DNA from: JAFDZV01 sp966128725
Lineage (GTDB): Bacteria > Bacteroidota > Ignavibacteria > OLB7
Assembly (NCBI GenBank): GCA_966128725.1
Contig: CBHYLN010000232.1
Span: 1 to 5,215 of the forward strand
Direction: 5' to 3'
DNA length: 5,215 bases
Below the pieces are notes generated by a model, which was not told where the DNA came from, did not search any database, and was given only the letters and a program-made list of their open reading frames with translations. This document shows, one piece after another, positions 1 to 5,100 of the stretch; positions within the stretch are counted from its first letter, which is position 1; every line of letters begins with the position of its first letter. Both the position numbers and the translations under genes were made by a program.

Positions 1-2
1 TC

Positions 3-701
3 CTGGGCGCCAACACCGGCGCCAACGACATGCAGATCGCGACCAGCAACGTGACCGTGCTCGGCAACACAGATCTGTGGCTGGCCAACAACGACAACTC
101 CGCCAGCCAGATCCGGTTCTACGACGCCAATGCTACCACCGGCGCGTTCCCCGGCACGGCGCACTACACGTCGTTCCAGGCACAGACACAGGCTGCCGAC
201 ATCAACTATCTGCTGCCTGCGGCGGCCGGTGGTGTGGGCGATCAGCTCACCATCAGCGCAATTGCCGGCACGCAGGTAACGCTGGGTTGGGCGGCCCCCT
301 CGGATCGCCGTATCAAGTCCGACATCGTCACGCTCGACGGCGAGTCCGTGCTGGCGAAGTTCCGGGATGTGGAGCTGGGAAGCTGGCGCTACACGAACGA
401 TCCCAGCGGCCATCGCCATTACGGCATCATGGCCCAGGACTTCCACCGTCTGTTCGGCGCCGATGGCCATGGCGTGATCGGTACCGACACCACCGTGAAC
501 AATCTGGACCTGATGGGCGTCTCCTATCTGGCGATCCAGGCTCTGGAGAAGCGAACGGCCGGCAACGATGCCCGCGTCGACGCCCTGCTCCAGGCCGTGC
601 AAACTCTGCGCGATCGGGTTGACATGCTGGATCGGGAGAATGCCGTGCTGCGCGCACGGTTGGAGCACGAGGCCGATGCGGCGGGCCAGACGGTACGCTG
701 A
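3..701 (+). CDS. Tail-fibre-like protein with C-terminal peptidase S74 chaperone domain (5' partial)
   Basis: The reading frame is open from the window edge (first full codon at base 3), so the N-terminus is missing; the first internal Met codon is at 30. Counting from that Met, residues 1-90 are rich in Gly, Ala, Thr and Asn with short beta-like strands, as in trimeric fibre or surface-adhesin stalks. From residue 91 the sequence SDRRIKSDI matches the S74 (intramolecular chaperone auto-processing) signature. In characterised phage endosialidases the equivalent Ser is the new N-terminus after self-cleavage and a Lys five residues on is its partner; here these are S91 and K96. YGIMAQDF (131-138) and the helix around SYLAIQALEKR fit the rest of the domain. 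Residues 180-215 are a likely coiled coil with leucine heptads. By family knowledge the domain trimerises, folds the stalk, then cleaves itself off. Whether this is a phage tail fibre or a host surface protein cannot be told, since no other phage gene is visible. Confidence 0.85.
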   Translation: MGANTGANDMQIATSNVTVLGNTDLWLANNDNSASQIRFYDANATTGAFPGTAHYTSFQAQTQAADINYLLPAAAGGVGDQLTISAIAGTQVTLGWAAPSDRRIKSDIVTLDGESVLAKFRDVELGSWRYTNDPSGHRHYGIMAQDFHRLFGADGHGVIGTDTTVNNLDLMGVSYLAIQALEKRTAGNDARVDALLQAVQTLRDRVDMLDRENAVLRARLEHEADAAGQTVR

Positions 702-886
702 ATCAATCATTGGTGACCAATGCCGGGCGCGTCTGCTGGATACAGCGGGCGCGCCCGCCGCGTTTCCTGGGGAGCACATATCCTGCGGATCAACCCGTTT
801 CAGTAGGTTGCGCGCCAACGCTGGTGCATTGTGGGCTGCATCGGGTTCGTGGCCCGTGTGCCCATCAACCCTGTTTTCCTGTTCGT

Positions 887-1327
887 ATGGGACTGATTGA
901 AGAACGTGTTGCCGAAGCGCGTGCCGGCACCAATCCACGTGTTATCCGCCGGATGACGTCCGGCTGGGCGGTAATGGGTGATGTGCAATTCCTGCGCGGA
1001 TATTGCCTGCTGCTGCCCGATCCGGTTGTGCCCAGCCTGAACGACCTTCGCGGCGGCGTCCGTGCGGCCTACCTTGCCGATCTGGTGCTGCTGGGCGATG
1101 CTGTTCTGGAGGTTACCGGCGCCAAGCGTATCAACTACGAGATCCTGGGCAACGTGGAGCCCGAGCTGCACGCCCACGTGTTCCCCCGGTTTCACGACGA
1201 GCCGGAGGAGCTCCGCCGCCTGCCTGCCTGGTTCTACGATTGGAAGGCGGCTCCGGAATTTTCGGTTGCCGAACACGGCGAACTGATGCGGGCAATCGGT
1301 GGCGCGCTTGAGCGGATGGCCGGATGA
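887..1327 (+). CDS. HIT-family protein, Ap4A hydrolase-like
   Basis: This 146-residue protein resembles the HIT (histidine triad) nucleotide-binding and hydrolase superfamily, whose members cleave nucleoside phosphoesters such as diadenosine polyphosphates. Visible are the N-terminal strand region GDVQFLRGYCLLLPDPVV (31-48), a helix (about 54-77), then NYEILGNVEPELHAHVFPRF (83-102), which aligns with the family's N-x-x-x-x-G-N ... H-x-H-x-H-x-x motif. The last two histidines are present (H95, H97), and H95 sits at the nucleophile position. The first histidine of the triad is Glu (E93). I recall related bacterial sequences of the 'LHAHVFPR' type that also lack it, so activity may be retained. 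I chose ATG 887 because homology-like sequence starts just after it and the length suits the family. The frame stays open back to a TTG at 710, but that extension is low-complexity Pro/Arg/Cys sequence. No clear Shine-Dalgarno precedes 887. It overlaps the next gene by 4 bases. Confidence 0.8.
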   Translation: MGLIEERVAEARAGTNPRVIRRMTSGWAVMGDVQFLRGYCLLLPDPVVPSLNDLRGGVRAAYLADLVLLGDAVLEVTGAKRINYEILGNVEPELHAHVFPRFHDEPEELRRLPAWFYDWKAAPEFSVAEHGELMRAIGGALERMAG

Positions 1328-1896
1328 ACATGCACACGCAACCGGCCGCTGGCGGCGCCGTGCTGGTCCGAACCCCGCGCCTGCTTGTGCGGCAATTTGA
1401 ACCAGGCGATGTTGATGCCCTGCACGCGTTGTACGGAAACCCGGTGGTGGTGCGCTGGGTGGATACGCGAACTCCGCTTACACGGGAACAATGCGAGCGC
1501 TGGATCGAGATCTCGATTGCGAATTATCGAACCAAGGGATACGGCGCCTCGGCAGTGGTTGAGTCTGGATCCAGTGTGTTCGTAGGCTGCTGCGGCATTG
1601 TGCATGCGCCCGATCGCGATCAACCCGAAATCATCTACGCAATCGTGCCCGAACGATGGGGCCTGGGGCTTGCGGGCGAGGTAGTGCCGGCCATGCTGCG
1701 GTACGGCCTGGAGCAACTTGGCCTGCCATGCATCCTGGCCACGATCGCGGCCGAGAATGCTGCGTCGCGCCATATCGTGGAGAAGGCCGGCATGGTGCTC
1801 GAACGCGTTGAACACCACGATGACGGCGACGTCATGGTGTACGCCGCAGGGAGTGATGCCGATGGGTGGGGAGGCAACCCACACGTTGAACCCTGA
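1324..1896 (+). CDS. GNAT acetyltransferase, RimJ/RimL type
   Basis: This 190-residue GNAT-fold enzyme is predicted to transfer acetyl from acetyl-CoA to an amine, in the RimJ/RimL-like (Acetyltransf_3) group that includes ribosomal-protein N-terminal and small-molecule acetyltransferases. The typical opening RTPRLLVRQFEPGDVDALH lies at residues 16-34. The acetyl-CoA pyrophosphate loop is PERWGLGLAGE (109-119), equivalent to the usual R/Q-x-x-G-x-G/A. ENAASRHIVEKAGM (144-157) is the classic 'N-x-x-S-x-x-l-x-E-K-x-G-F/M' end of the domain. The substrate cannot be inferred. The start ATG shares ATGA with the upstream gene's stop, so translation is probably coupled; a second in-frame ATG lies at 1330. 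The C-terminal 15 residues are Gly/Asp-rich and probably unstructured. Length is normal for the family and there is no sign of damage. Confidence 0.88.
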   Translation: MNMHTQPAAGGAVLVRTPRLLVRQFEPGDVDALHALYGNPVVVRWVDTRTPLTREQCERWIEISIANYRTKGYGASAVVESGSSVFVGCCGIVHAPDRDQPEIIYAIVPERWGLGLAGEVVPAMLRYGLEQLGLPCILATIAAENAASRHIVEKAGMVLERVEHHDDGDVMVYAAGSDADGWGGNPHVEP

Positions 1897-1946
1897 GTGT
1901 CGCAAGCCTGGGCTGGATCCGCAAAGCGATGCTTACGGTTTGAACG

Positions 1947-2036
1947 ATGAACACATCCCACACATCTCATTTCATCGTGCCGGACCCTTGGCGAGCCGCG
2001 TCACGACCCAACTACCAGTTTCCCGATCCTCCATGA
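1947..2036 (+). CDS. Possible 29-residue upstream ORF overlapping the methyltransferase start
   Basis: A short ATG-initiated frame encodes 29 residues and ends in TGA at 2034-2036, overlapping the ATG of the methyltransferase (2033) as ATGA. A TGA stop lies two codons before its ATG, so it is not the tail of a longer gene. The peptide is rich in Pro, Ser and His and ends in YQFPDPP. I recognise no family. The arrangement copies the ATGA overlap seen at 1324-1327 and could mean a leader peptide with translational coupling, which would explain why the methyltransferase has no visible Shine-Dalgarno. The ORF itself has no good ribosome binding site either, and an ORF this short can arise by chance. 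Confidence 0.2.
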   Translation: MNTSHTSHFIVPDPWRAASRPNYQFPDPP

Positions 2037-2644
2037 CAAATCTTACCAGCCTGTTCGGTGCCATCGATATCTACGTGTTCGACCAACTTCTGCGCGGACG
2101 CATCCAGCCCGGCATGAGTGTGCTGGATGTCGGTTGTGGTGCCGGCCGTAACCTGGAGTACATGATGCGGGCCGGCTTTGACGTGTTTGGCGTGGATGCC
2201 GATGCGCAGGCGGTTGCGACGGTGCGGCAACGAGCAGCCGAGCTTGCGCCCGAGCTGCCGCCAGAAAATTTCCGGGTGGAGCCGGCCGAACACCTGACGT
2301 TCGCCGATGCCTCGATGGACGTGGTGATCTGTTCGGCGGTGCTGCATTTTGCCCGCGACGATGAACACTTCGCCGCGATGCTTCATGGCATGTGGCGCGT
2401 GCTCGTCCCGGGCGGACTGTTCTTCTGCCGGCTGGCCTCGTCCATCGGCATCGAATCGGCCGTGCGACCCATCGAGGGGCGGCGCTGCGGCCTGCCCGAT
2501 GGCAGTGTGCGTTACCTGGTGGACGAGGCGATGTTGATGCGCTGTACCGGCGAACTGGGCGGGCGCCTGCTCGATCCCCTGAAGACAACGGTTGTGGCCG
2601 GGCAGCGCAGCATGTCCACATGGGTTGTGCGGAAGAACGGCTGA
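2033..2644 (+). CDS. Class I SAM-dependent methyltransferase
   Basis: This 203-residue protein has a Rossmann-type SAM-binding fold (Methyltransf_11/25-like). The N-terminal LFGAIDIYVFDQLLRGRI (7-24) is a recognisable lead-in to a group of small uncharacterised bacterial methyltransferases. Motif I is VLDVGCGAG (30-38), the acidic residue after strand 2 is in FGVDAD (52-57), DVVICSAVLHF (96-106) is motif III/IV with the typical 'hLHF', and LVPGGLFFCR (124-133) is the post-motif strand. The C-terminal part (about 150-203) has the beta-strand-rich end usual for the group. The substrate is unknown. I chose ATG 2033 because the conserved N-terminal block begins six residues later; the frame stays open upstream into the acetyltransferase gene, but that sequence shows no family pattern. 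There is no clear Shine-Dalgarno before the start. It lies 136 bases after the acetyltransferase on the same strand, and could share its transcript or have its own promoter. Confidence 0.85.
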   Translation: MTNLTSLFGAIDIYVFDQLLRGRIQPGMSVLDVGCGAGRNLEYMMRAGFDVFGVDADAQAVATVRQRAAELAPELPPENFRVEPAEHLTFADASMDVVICSAVLHFARDDEHFAAMLHGMWRVLVPGGLFFCRLASSIGIESAVRPIEGRRCGLPDGSVRYLVDEAMLMRCTGELGGRLLDPLKTTVVAGQRSMSTWVVRKNG

Positions 2645-2680
2645 CCGCGCATGGCATTACACAACAGTACCGGCTGCTTC

Positions 2681-3207
2681 TCAGCCACGGATGAAGTTCG
2701 GGCGCGCGTACGCAAGCTGGAAGCCGCAGCGCATCATGTTCCGGAATGAGGGGCTCGGGTGCTGCTCTGTCTGCTCGCGCGTTTCTGTGGCGATCCACTC
2801 GCATCCCATTTCAGTGGCATCGGTGATTCTGCGGGCCATCAACGCGCCCTGCGCACCATGGCCGCGCCACGGAGGCAGCGTGCTGCCAAGCCCCAGCCAC
2901 GCGCGGCCTGCATGCACGAACATTGCCCCGGCTGCAACCGGTTGGTTGGCGGCGAACGCCATGTAATGCCGCCAGCCCGGTTGCCCAACCCCAGCGGCCA
3001 GCCATGGTATCATCGCATCCGGGGCGCCCAGCCCCTCGCATGCGGTTGCGGCGAACTCCATGCGTTGCTCCCGTGCAATGTGTTCGATGCGCAGGTCGGT
3101 CCGGACGGTGCCCACCGGGCCTGGTCGTCAAGCGCGGAGGGCGGAACCTGCACGGCATGGACCGCCACGCCTGACTCCGCGAAACGCCGAGCAAGCCTAT
3201 CGAGCAT
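2681..3207 (-). pseudogene. Broken GNAT-family acetyltransferase (frameshift, N-terminal and internal loss)
   Basis: Two minus-strand frames together look like one GNAT gene. The upstream piece (ATG at 3207 to about 3115) reads MLDRLARRFAESGVAVHAVQ and so on, ending near LDDQARW. The downstream piece (from about 3115 to a stop at 2681-2683) reads GTVRTDLRIEHI, then WRHYMAFAANQPVAAGAMFV, AWLGLGSTLPPWRGHGAQGA (the acetyl-CoA loop) and SFRNMMRCGFQLAYARPNF. The downstream frame is closed by TGA just before its first codons, so the pieces cannot be one uninterrupted ORF. From memory, intact relatives are around 250-270 residues, with about 20 residues between the two blocks and some 60-70 residues ahead of the first. 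Both seem absent here, which suggests 5' truncation plus an internal deletion that shifted the frame. The C-terminal piece alone (GTG 3115, 144 residues) retains most of the catalytic domain and might still be made. It converges on the methyltransferase, with 36 bases between the stops. Confidence 0.7.
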
Positions 3208-3295
3208 GGATGATGTGATCGGTGCCGGTGGCTTTTAACATATTGCGCCGGCTTGTGCGGTTTGTGAATACTCAACAACATCGGGGCGGCATCTC

Positions 3296-3835
3296 GTGGC
3301 ATCAATCCAGATTGCACTGTGGCGCGGTATCAATGTTGGCAAGGCGAAACGTATCGCCATGGCCGAGCTGCGTTCCGTGCTGGAGCGGCTGGGGTTCGAG
3401 AACGTGCGGACGCTGCTCAACAGCGGCAACGCGGTGTTTGCCGTGCCCGGCGGCGCGCCACGGGCGCTGCCCGCGCGGATCGAACGGGCCGTTGCCGATG
3501 AGCTGGGTGTTGTTGCCAGGGTGATGATCGTGTCGGGCAGGGAACTTGATGCGATGATCGCCGCAAACCCGCTTCTTGATATCGCACATGATTTCTCGCG
3601 CCATCTGGTGGGGGTGTTTGCAACGCCTGCCGACGCCGAACCTGTGCGGCCCTTACTGGATAACGATTGGGGCGCCGACCGCCTTGCGCTTCACGGCCGA
3701 GCGGCCTATCTGTGGTGCGAGCAGGGCATTCTCGACAGCCCGCTTGCTCAGGTGTTCAATCGGGCTGCGAAGGACATGGTGACCACGCGCAACTGGGCCA
3801 CGATGCTGAAGTTGCAGGCGCTTGCCGCAGGGTGA
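3296..3835 (+). CDS. DUF1697 family protein
   Basis: This 179-residue protein matches DUF1697 over its whole length. IALWRGINVGKAKRIAMAEL (6-25) corresponds to the family's 'LLRGINVGG-NKI-M-L' opening, VRTLLNSGNAVF (37-48) to the 'V-T-y-x-SGNvvF' block, and MVTTRNWATMLKL (161-173) to the C-terminal 'tTRNWnT-KL' block. The function of the family is not established; the protein is expected to be soluble and cytoplasmic. Translation starts at GTG 3296. No ATG lies close enough to the RGINVG motif, and a G-rich stretch (GGGGCGG, 3283-3289) sits at acceptable Shine-Dalgarno distance. It is divergent from the broken acetyltransferase with 88 bases between them, where its promoter should lie; I see no convincing -35/-10 pair. 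Immediately downstream begins the repeat block. Confidence 0.88.
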   Translation: MASIQIALWRGINVGKAKRIAMAELRSVLERLGFENVRTLLNSGNAVFAVPGGAPRALPARIERAVADELGVVARVMIVSGRELDAMIAANPLLDIAHDFSRHLVGVFATPADAEPVRPLLDNDWGADRLALHGRAAYLWCEQGILDSPLAQVFNRAAKDMVTTRNWATMLKLQALAAG

Positions 3836-3885
3836 CTTTGCGTTTGTGGTAGCGTGCCAACGATGGGGTTGGGGTGAATGAATTC

Positions 3886-3911
3886 ACCGCGAAGACGCAA
3901 AGAACGCGAAG
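3886..3911 (+). repeat. Left arm of inverted repeat (ACCGCGAAGACGCAAAG core)
   Basis: The 17-bp core ACCGCGAAGACGCAAAG (3886-3902) recurs perfectly in inverted orientation at 4903-4919 and 5084-5100. Allowing two mismatches (AA here, GG there), the match to the 5075-5100 copy extends to 26 bp through CGCGAAG. This arm sits at the outer edge of the left tandem array, and its last ten bases run into the first array unit. A smaller near-palindrome, GTGAAT-GA-ATTCAC (3874-3887), overlaps its left end. Sequences of this type, in which GCGAAGACGCAAAG-like motifs recur, are, as I recall, dispersed in many bacterial genomes near GxxExxY genes; that is memory, not a search result. Confidence 0.75.
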
Positions 3912-4413
3912 CAGCACGTGCGGAATGTTGCGCAGCGGCAAAGCGGCTCCGGCTGATCATGAAGCCAGAATCGTTGGCCGTGTAGGTGCGGATGCTGGAA
4001 TACTACCACGACGCTGACTGAGCCGATGCCGGGTGATGCAGGGGTCAGCGATAGATCGTTGACGTACGGTACGAACGCGAAGCAGCACGAGCCGGATGTT
4101 GCGCAGCGGCAAAGCGGCCCCGGCTGATCATGAAGCTGAGGCATTGGCTGTACAGGGGCCGGACGTTGGATCACTACCACGACGCTGACCGAGCCGATGC
4201 CGGGTAATGCAAGGGGTCAGCGATAGATCGTTGACGTACGGTACGAACGCGAAGCAGCACGAGCCGGATGTTGCGCAGCGGCAAAGCGGCTCCGGCTGAT
4301 CATGAAGCCGAATCGTTGGCCGTGCAGGTGCGGATGCTGGAATACCACCACGACGCTGACCAAGCCGATGCCGGGTAATGCAAGGGGTCAGTTATAGATT
4401 GTTGACGTACCGT
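3902..4413. repeat. Three direct tandem copies of a ~171-bp unit (left array)
   Basis: Unit 1 is 3902-4072 (171 bp), unit 2 is 4073-4244 (172 bp) and unit 3 is 4245-4413 (169 bp). Each begins GAACGCGAAGCAGCACG and ends near GTTGACGTAC. By hand alignment the units are about 88-92% identical. Units 2 and 3 agree at the start (GAGCCGGATG) and near the end (GGGTAATGCAAGGGG), while units 1 and 3 agree in the middle (GTGCGGATGCTGGAATAC), a mosaic that suggests recombination or gene conversion. Each unit can form a stem near its start (AGCCGGA with TCCGGCT in unit 3, weaker in the others). Unit 3 runs into the 3' end of the GxxExxY gene: the last codons of that gene on the minus strand are the terminal bases of the unit. 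A minus-strand open frame across units 1-2 (3884-4180) has no family features and is a by-product of the repeats. With the short stretch 3836-3901, this region holds no other gene that I can see. Confidence 0.93.
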
Positions 4414-4778
4414 TTGATGCCGTTTTTGATGACCGGTACGTTCCAGTTGATCAGGAAGCCGAGGCGGTAACCCGAGAGCCGGAGATAAGTGATGATCTGT
4501 GCTACATGCACAGGGGCAAGGCCATGTACGGACTTGTTCTCAACCACGATTGCATCGGCGATTACCATATCAATGCGGTAGCCTGCGTCAACGGTAACGC
4601 CAGCGTAAGAAATGGGCAGCGTTACTTCGCACCGCACGCCGATTCCTCGAAGATCGAGTTCGTGTGCCAGGCATGCCTGATACGCCGATTCCAGCAGGCC
4701 TGGCCCAAGTGCGCAGTGCACGACGTATGCGGCGTCCACAACAGTGGTTGCAATTCGTTCGATGTGGCTGGTTTCCAT
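4392..4778 (-). CDS. GxxExxY protein (PD-(D/E)XK nuclease-like)
   Basis: This 128-residue protein belongs to the GxxExxY family, named for a motif seen here as GLLESAY (27-33). Downstream YRIDMVI (68-74) and VVENKSV (78-84) supply D70 and E80-x-K82, with Q94 in the following helix. This E...D...ExK...Q pattern is that of PD-(D/E)XK nuclease folds. YLRLSGYRLGFLINWNV (99-115) and GIKRYVNNL at the C-terminus are standard for the family, so the gene is complete at normal length. Nuclease activity has not been firmly shown for the family and its role is unknown. I chose the ATG at 4778 because GGGGAG lies six bases before it (minus strand) and family similarity starts at once; the frame extends 22 residues further upstream, but into tandem-repeat sequence. 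The gene lies between two different tandem arrays whose units include its terminal codons. Confidence 0.88.
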   Translation of the reverse strand: METSHIERIATTVVDAAYVVHCALGPGLLESAYQACLAHELDLRGIGVRCEVTLPISYAGVTVDAGYRIDMVIADAIVVENKSVHGLAPVHVAQIITYLRLSGYRLGFLINWNVPVIKNGIKRYVNNL

Positions 4779-4784
4779 GGATCG

Positions 4785-4790
4785 CTCCCC
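4785..4790 (-). promoter_or_regulatory. Shine-Dalgarno site of the GxxExxY gene
   Basis: On the minus strand GGGGAG stands six bases upstream of the ATG at 4778, a good ribosome binding site that decides between this start and the longer in-frame ATG at 4844. The same GGGGAGCGATCC-ATG sequence recurs 181 and 362 bases upstream, within the tandem units. Confidence 0.7.
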
Positions 4791-4893
4791 GCCTGATGTA
4801 CGGTTGATGTTTGCGACCGATGAAAACGTACGAACAACGGCCAATACATCAAAAACCTGTCGAACCCTGATCGTGTGCCAGCAGCTGCGTCAC

Positions 4894-4919
4894 CTTCACG
4901 CCCTTTGCGTCTTCGCGGT
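4894..4919 (-). repeat. Right arm of inverted repeat, first copy
   Basis: The reverse complement of 4903-4919 is exactly ACCGCGAAGACGCAAAG, the core of the left arm at 3886-3902. With this copy the arms enclose the left array, the GxxExxY gene and the gene-proximal part of the right array. Beyond the core the similarity to the left arm continues with three mismatches (GG for AA, and T for C). Confidence 0.75.
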
Positions 4920-5074
4920 AAATAGTTCTCGTACGGTCTGTCGTGTGGCTGGCTTCCATGGATCGCTCCCCGCCTGATGTACGGTTGATGTTTGCGACCG
5001 ATGAAAACGTACGAACAACGGCCAATACATCAAAAACCTGTCGAACCCTGATCGTGTGCCAGCAGCTGCGTCAC

Positions 5075-5100
5075 CTTCGCGCCCTTTGCGTCTTCGCGGT
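5075..5100 (-). repeat. Right arm of inverted repeat, second copy
   Basis: This is the same inverted core 181 bases further right, in the second tandem unit (core 5084-5100). It matches the left arm at 24 of 26 positions, slightly better than the nearer copy. It exists because the arm lies inside the duplicated 181-bp unit. Confidence 0.75.

Noticed and set aside
724..758. GC-rich inverted repeats after the S74 gene (GGGCGCG at 725-731 with CGCGCCC at 750-756; 14-bp palindrome at 745-758) as a terminator
   Set aside because: The two pairings compete and no T-run follows, so a Rho-independent terminator is not supported; in GC-rich DNA such palindromes are common.
710..886. N-terminal extension of the HIT gene back to TTG 710
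   Set aside because: The 59 extra residues are Pro/Arg/Cys-rich with no family similarity, and ATG 887 gives the normal HIT length.
800..1276. Long minus-strand ORF opposite the HIT gene
   Set aside because: It is the antisense shadow of a high-GC coding frame; the translation has no recognisable domain, while the plus frame has the HIT motif.
3235..3272. Promoter for the DUF1697 gene (TTAACA or TTGCGC with AATACT)
   Set aside because: TTAACA is about 25 bases from the nearest -10-like site, and TTGCGC matches only half of the -35 consensus; too weak to annotate.
3884..4180. 98-codon minus-strand ORF across left array units 1 and 2
   Set aside because: It consists of repeat sequence with many Cys, Pro and His codons and shows no domain; duplication of an open unit explains its length.
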